Shown here in pieces: positions 7,711 through 11,622 of a stretch of DNA of 11,622 bases. Both the position numbers and the translations under genes were made by a program. Under the pieces are notes generated by a model. It searched no databases. It saw nothing but the letters and a program-made list of their open reading frames with translations, and was not told the origin of the DNA. The DNA is from Echinostoma caproni. Lineage: Eukaryota > Platyhelminthes > Trematoda > Plagiorchiida > Echinostomatidae. Numbering within the stretch: the stretch's first letter is position 1; every line of letters begins with the position of its first letter. The DNA lies in the NCBI GenBank assembly GCA_900618425.1, contig UZAN01042090.1, forward strand, positions 13,582 to 25,203, given 5' to 3'.

Positions 7711-7929
7711 CTCCATTCTTTCCTACCCATCACTTCTCACGGTGATTCCGCAGAATCTTGGTGGGCCGGCGTTTTGTGACTTTTGCGCTCGGTGTCATGT
7801 TAGGAATCAGGATGCGGGATGGTTCTGTGGGCGTTCGACAAAACAGCCGAGTTCGATGAGATCCATCATTTTTATTTTGATCGCTCGCCGGAATCCATCG
7901 TTGTTTTAATTGACATTTGATTAGTGTCC

Positions 7930-8600
7930 AGTGTTTATTGAGTCTTTCGGCGCTTGGTTGAACTGATCGGTGAGTTCCGCATCAAACGTAGATTTGTATT
8001 GTGGGCATCCGTTTCCAATGGCGCTTTTGCGTCTTGTTTACTACGCTCAAAAAAACAGGTTTTGACCAGTAAGAGTGGCAAACTTCGATGGATCGCCGCC
8101 AGCGATAGCTCATGGTCATGTGGTCCCTTTGATTTCATTATCGTGAAGACGTAGGGGGCTTCAATTTGAGGCGGTCTTTTGTTGTGTGAGAATTGGGTGC
8201 ACGATGGAAACAATCCCTGTTCCGTTCGGAGTTGGAGGCGATCTTTTTTGTCCGTCCGGTTAGCTGGGATTGCCTGTGGATCGCCAAGAAACCTCTCGGA
8301 CTTGTCCAGATTTCCGGCTTGAACATGACCGGGAACTCGGTGCCTCCATGATCACGTTTGGTTTCAAGATGGACACGTTTTTGCAACAAAGAAACGCACG
8401 GAGAAGGAAAATCCATACGGAAGGCAAAGATCACGAAAACCCTAACTGGGCTTAGGTACCGGAACAGGGATCGCAATCGCTACAGGGAAGAAAGTATCAC
8501 TTGCACCACGGCAGTGTAAAGCTAAACAGGAAATCCATCTACTTACACAGGTCTGGTTTGTGACGTTGAATGGTAGCCGCCTCGTTGAGCGGTATTATGC
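7930..8600 (-). pseudogene. LINE copy B endonuclease remnant
   Basis: Minus-strand translation in shifting frames shows recognisable pieces matching copy A: an ATTCAACGT block near the start (the TFNV motif region), a degraded counterpart of the GDFNAQ region next to DKSERFLGD, the AIPANRTD block, and RDHMTMSYRWRRSIE matching IDHIAISYRWRGSIH in copy A. The frame is broken many times, so no protein is made. Identification rests mainly on alignment with copy A rather than on intact motifs. Confidence 0.65.
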
Positions 8601-8840
8601 GACCAATCTTGTGGAAAGTAACAAAGTGAACGGTGCTTTTTAGGGCTGTCACATTTCTCACCATCTGTTAGATAACGGGCATTTGAACTGGGCGGATGCT
8701 GAGACCCGACAGATGCCAGATTTCTCGGTAAATTTTCTGGGATTCTGTTGGACATTTGTCTCTCAGTTCTTCGAACGTGCTCCTCGAACAACGTTCCCTC
8801 GTGCAAATTGGTTTGCAATCAGAGTCGTTCAACTGGTTGG

Positions 8841-9760
8841 TTGATAGGTGACATTGTTCCGGTCCCCTTTTTGTTCCATAAATCGTCCTGCTTGAAGCAT
8901 TTTTTCAATAATTTCATCTCATATTTCAACCCACTCATATCACTTCACAACAGTGCCCCTGGACAGTCTGTTTTTTGTCTGACAAAAAAGGGAGCTAGAA
9001 CTAGAGGTGAATAGAATTCAGGATAGTTTGACCGGAGAATAAGTACCTCTAATAGAGGAGTGAATTCCTCAGTTTTGCTACTGTGGCTCTGACAAATGAT
9101 ATGGAGAATGGAGATGGGTTCACCATTCACCCCGCGTCGTACCCCCGGTTTATATGGATAAGTCGATGAAATGCCAGTCAGGGAGGTAAGCACCTGCTTA
9201 CAGTTCATCGAATTGTGTGTCGACCGGATGAATTCTTTTGACGGGGAATGCACATTATTGTAGTATGAATGTTGAATAACAGTTGCCCAGACGCATTACC
9301 CGGCCAGAGATGGGACAGTTGTTGATTATTCTGCTGTCTTGTCCTCATGACATTCAATCAGTTTGATGTCCAAAGTTAGCATCATCACTCGCGGTTAACT
9401 CTGATAAATTCATCCATCCTCCTTCCGTCTTTTCGTGTGCGTTGGTTTCAATCAGCTCATCGCGTGACCAAAGTTCATTCTTTCCAAACGCGCCACAATT
9501 GCTGTTAGGCTCGGAGAGGTTATTGTTTAAATACGTGATCCATAGAACCATTTAGGATAGATAGTTCATGGAAAATATTTTGTCGGATCACGAATGTTTA
9601 GTATTTCGGTTCACCCTACACCGTTTATGCGCCCACCCCCGCTTGCTTCCCTGGTCCGTCTCACGCTAGCTAGGTAGGTTTTGGCCGTCGAACATGGCTA
9701 TTGCTTATGCTAAGACTTGAAATTATGTAAGGAATTGACCAACTTTGCGGGACTGGGACC
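8841..9760. other. Spacer between head-to-head LINE copies B and C
   Basis: No recognised gene. A minus-strand open segment at 9551-9354 (66 codons including stop) has a polar, coding-like composition with NELWSRDELIETN and EGGWMNLSELTASD, but no start in good context, no splice evidence and no recognised family. Another minus-strand open segment at 9253-8945 looks like chance. Confidence 0.4.
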
Positions 9761-10265
9761 CACATCACGTGAACGTCTTTGTTCATTCACACGCTGGTCC
9801 TCGTCCTGCTGCCATACAAGTTTGAATCTAACGCTCTAGTCAGGATTCCCAATGAAAATCCTCTTCTATGTGAGCCACCGCGGAGTGTATCGTGTCCTGA
9901 AGTCTCGGGCATGTGTTTGAAAGACCGTCTTTCTCAGCTGTTCCGTTTTCTTCTCAATCGTCAATCATGCAAGCTACCTCTTGTTTCTAGCACTCCCTCA
10001 GAGTCTATCTCGTAAGTTAAGCCACTTGAATCCGAAATGTCCTTTCCACTTAGTCGCACTCAACGTCCGCCGACTCTATCAGATCGGGCAACTAGCTCCG
10101 TCAGCTAAGAACCCTTGAAACCTCATACAGAGACGTATGCTGTCTCCAAAATACGCGTGCAAAATTCTTCAATCACAACACTGCGTTCTTCGAATCCAAC
10201 TTCATCTTTAGGCTTCTCTGTCTACAATCTAACATGTCAATTTCTTCTGTCTGTTCCTGTGGAAC
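9760..10265 (+). mobile_element. LINE copy C: 5' region and endonuclease start only
   Basis: Third copy of the family. AGTCAGGATTCCCAATGAAA (9838-9857) aligns with GTTAGGGTTCCCAAAGAAA of copy A (857-875), and the GTCCTGAAGTCTCGGGCA block (9894-9911) aligns with GCCCTAAAGTCTTAGGCA (915-932). The endonuclease start reads KCPFHLVALNVRRLYQIGQLA at about 10036-10098, matching KLPFNLATFNVLTLYQSGQQA in copy A, with the catalytic Asn kept (NV). A stop follows within 10 codons and the frame is broken. Similarity continues through the SETRIQDP-equivalent region (10142-10215) and fades by about 10265. Confidence 0.7.
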
Positions 10266-11622
10266 ATCTCATATGTGGATGAACTGCATGATCAATACAT
10301 AGGAACGAGACTGAATTTGACCGAAAGCGGCCAAATAATGCATGGAGATTTAGGGCTGTCTCCTTCCCCTGCAGCGTTTTTTGGTACTGATGAATCCGGT
10401 TGTATATTTAACTTACCGATCACAACCAAAACGATCTTTCTTACTGCCGTAGTGTTGTAAGATACTGCTCACTTGTGAATAGTAGGTAATATAGTCCGTG
10501 AATACTTTCGACGATCAAAAATTAAGGAGACCACCGAGGGCAAGCTGCTGCATTTTAGAGAATAATTATCGATTGATACGTTCATTATCCGTCGTGTGGT
10601 GAGGAACTGTGGTGGCATGTTTCTGATGAGATTTTGTGCATTATGTATGCCAAATTATTGATATCTCATCTGTTGTCCTCAATAAACGACTATCCTCGAC
10701 CAGCACCACCTGAAATCATAACAGTAGTAAACTCTCCCCAAAGTGGTTTGTGTTGTCGACGGGTGAAATCGTCCAAACAACCACCTTGGGCGCCTGAGTC
10801 CGAACCCCTCCACCGCCATCAATCATGCCATTATCCGCATTTCCCCAAGCGGCCTTTGTATGGCCGCAACTACCAGTCTGAAAGTTTATTGTGCATCTCT
10901 ATAACCAATAAACAAAAAAGGAAGTGAAAGCATGTATATTTTTTATTCTATGTAATATTGTATGCAGAACCAGTGAAATAGTCGATAGAAAGCTTTCGAT
11001 GTCCCCAATCTGATCGCCATTTTGTTTGATGGATTCACGCGGTTGTTGATGAAACTCAGTACGATTATAAACAGCTATCCAGTGCTTCGTAGCTTTTCAA
11101 TTCGCGTTTTGTTTACGTGTTTTTTTCTCGTGCGCTACGCAACCAGAGTAAATAAAAACTGAAAACAAGTATGATGAGTATAAAAAAACCCGGGGAAAAC
11201 CGGTGCTTTTGGAATGGAAAACACCGGTACAACGACCGTGATAACCGAGCGATTAAAGGTCACTAAATTATCGCCCCGGCCGGCGTAGGTGTGTACGAGT
11301 CTTACCATCTGTGTATTATATGGCAACCCTTTAATTGGAAGTATTATATAAAAAAACATAAACCTCCAGATAAAAATGGCTCTGTTTAATTTTATCAACC
11401 AGACAGAATAGTGTTCAAAAGATGAGACCGGACATGTCCATCAGAGATGTTCAATCACTTTCAATTATTGGGAATGTGACTACATACATCATGCGAATGG
11501 GTGCATATGAATATTGTTTGAAATCACTACATACATGTCACAGTCTCCGATATGCTTTACAATTTACATCAAATGGAACTAAAAAAAAACACTAATTCAA
11601 CTTTATACATGCTTCGAAATGA
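10266..11622. other. Mostly AT-rich non-coding DNA with weak open segments
   Basis: The plus-strand segment 10277-10460 reads from an ATG (MDELHDQYIGTRLNL...) but matches nothing I recognise and lies just after LINE copy C. The plus-strand segment ending at 10927 contains Pro-rich polar sequence (PPEIITVVNSPQSG) and overlaps an AATAAA at 10907-10912, so it might be the 3' end of a terminal exon or chance. From 10930 onward there is only AT-rich sequence with a hairpin at 11199-11228 and a CCGGCCGG palindrome near 11277. No RNA gene is seen. Confidence 0.4.
11199..11228. repeat. Inverted repeat / hairpin
   Basis: The left arm ACCGGTGCTTTT (11199-11210) pairs with the right arm AAAACACCGGT (11218-11228) across a 7-base loop, with a single unpaired C. 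It is GC-rich at the base and AT at the top. It stands alone in AT-rich DNA; no adjacent gene explains it. Confidence 0.65.

Larger units (their letters stand above)
6640..8840 (-). mobile_element. LINE copy B: same family as copy A, minus strand, with nested insertion
   Basis: Read on the minus strand, this is a second copy of the family. Its 5' region is at about 8840-8620, the endonuclease start at about 8600-8540, the rest of the endonuclease at about 8520-7930, the linker at about 7710-7450 and the reverse transcriptase at about 7450-6660. Nucleotide alignment with copy A is visible in many places, for example the block containing AATCCCAGC and ACCGGACGGACAA (about 8240-8270 here, 1690-1720 in A). 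It keeps linker sequence that copy A has lost (VIDNSCELFRLIKN, about 7660-7700). Stops and frameshifts are frequent. Homology fades after RT motif A, so the 3' part is again missing. Boundaries approximate. Confidence 0.75.

Noticed and set aside
10386..10640. CTGATGA motifs as hammerhead ribozyme cores (about 10387 and 10623)
   Set aside because: Hammerhead ribozymes occur in trematode repeats, but neither site has the required GAAA after a helix II or pairing arms around it.
11135..11398. Minus-strand 87-codon open frame
   Set aside because: AT-rich chance frame that runs through the hairpin; no motif recognised.
1..11622. CRISPR array, LTR pair, tRNA or rRNA genes, bacterial operon features
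   Set aside because: No regularly spaced repeats, long terminal repeats, cloverleaf signals or ribosome-binding-site-led gene strings were found on reading both strands.

Overview
The window looks like nuclear DNA from a parasitic flatworm, most likely a digenean trematode (fluke). The case rests on intron-containing coding sequence with very short introns, AT and GT microsatellites, long pyrimidine-rich non-coding stretches, and several decayed copies of an APE-type non-LTR retrotransposon whose endonuclease and reverse transcriptase resemble the RTE/CR1-like LINEs common in trematode genomes. Nothing bacterial is present (no operons, no ribosome-binding sites). The organism call is inference from sequence style; the species cannot be fixed.

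Layout: 1-640 is non-coding, with a GT repeat at the edge and a G11 run. From about 660 to 3114 lies LINE copy A (+ strand): a 5' region, a broken endonuclease, and a reverse transcriptase open for 233 sense codons past its last stop, cut off just after the YADD motif by an AT microsatellite. From 3406 to 4305 is the one convincing host gene: a short membrane-anchored, very basic/acidic protein in two exons separated by a 54-nt intron. A strong GTAAGT donor inside exon 2 leaves its 3' end open, and in-frame coding-like segments between 5371 and 6021 may be further exons, one with a second hydrophobic segment. From about 6640 to 8840 lies LINE copy B on the minus strand, from its 5' region to about RT motif A/B, interrupted by a precise 216-bp insertion with a 6-bp target-site duplication. 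From about 9760 to 10265 lies LINE copy C (+ strand), only a 5' region and endonuclease start. The remainder to 11622 is mostly AT-rich non-coding DNA with a few weak open segments and one good hairpin.

The most interesting features are structural. All three LINE copies keep 5' sequence and lack the 3' end, the reverse of ordinary LINE truncation. Copy A carries a 65-bp insertion between 13-bp direct repeats that exactly explains a frame change in its endonuclease. The host protein carries two similar acidic/Trp-Glu-Val/basic motifs after a membrane anchor. I see no defence system, CRISPR array, tRNA or rRNA.
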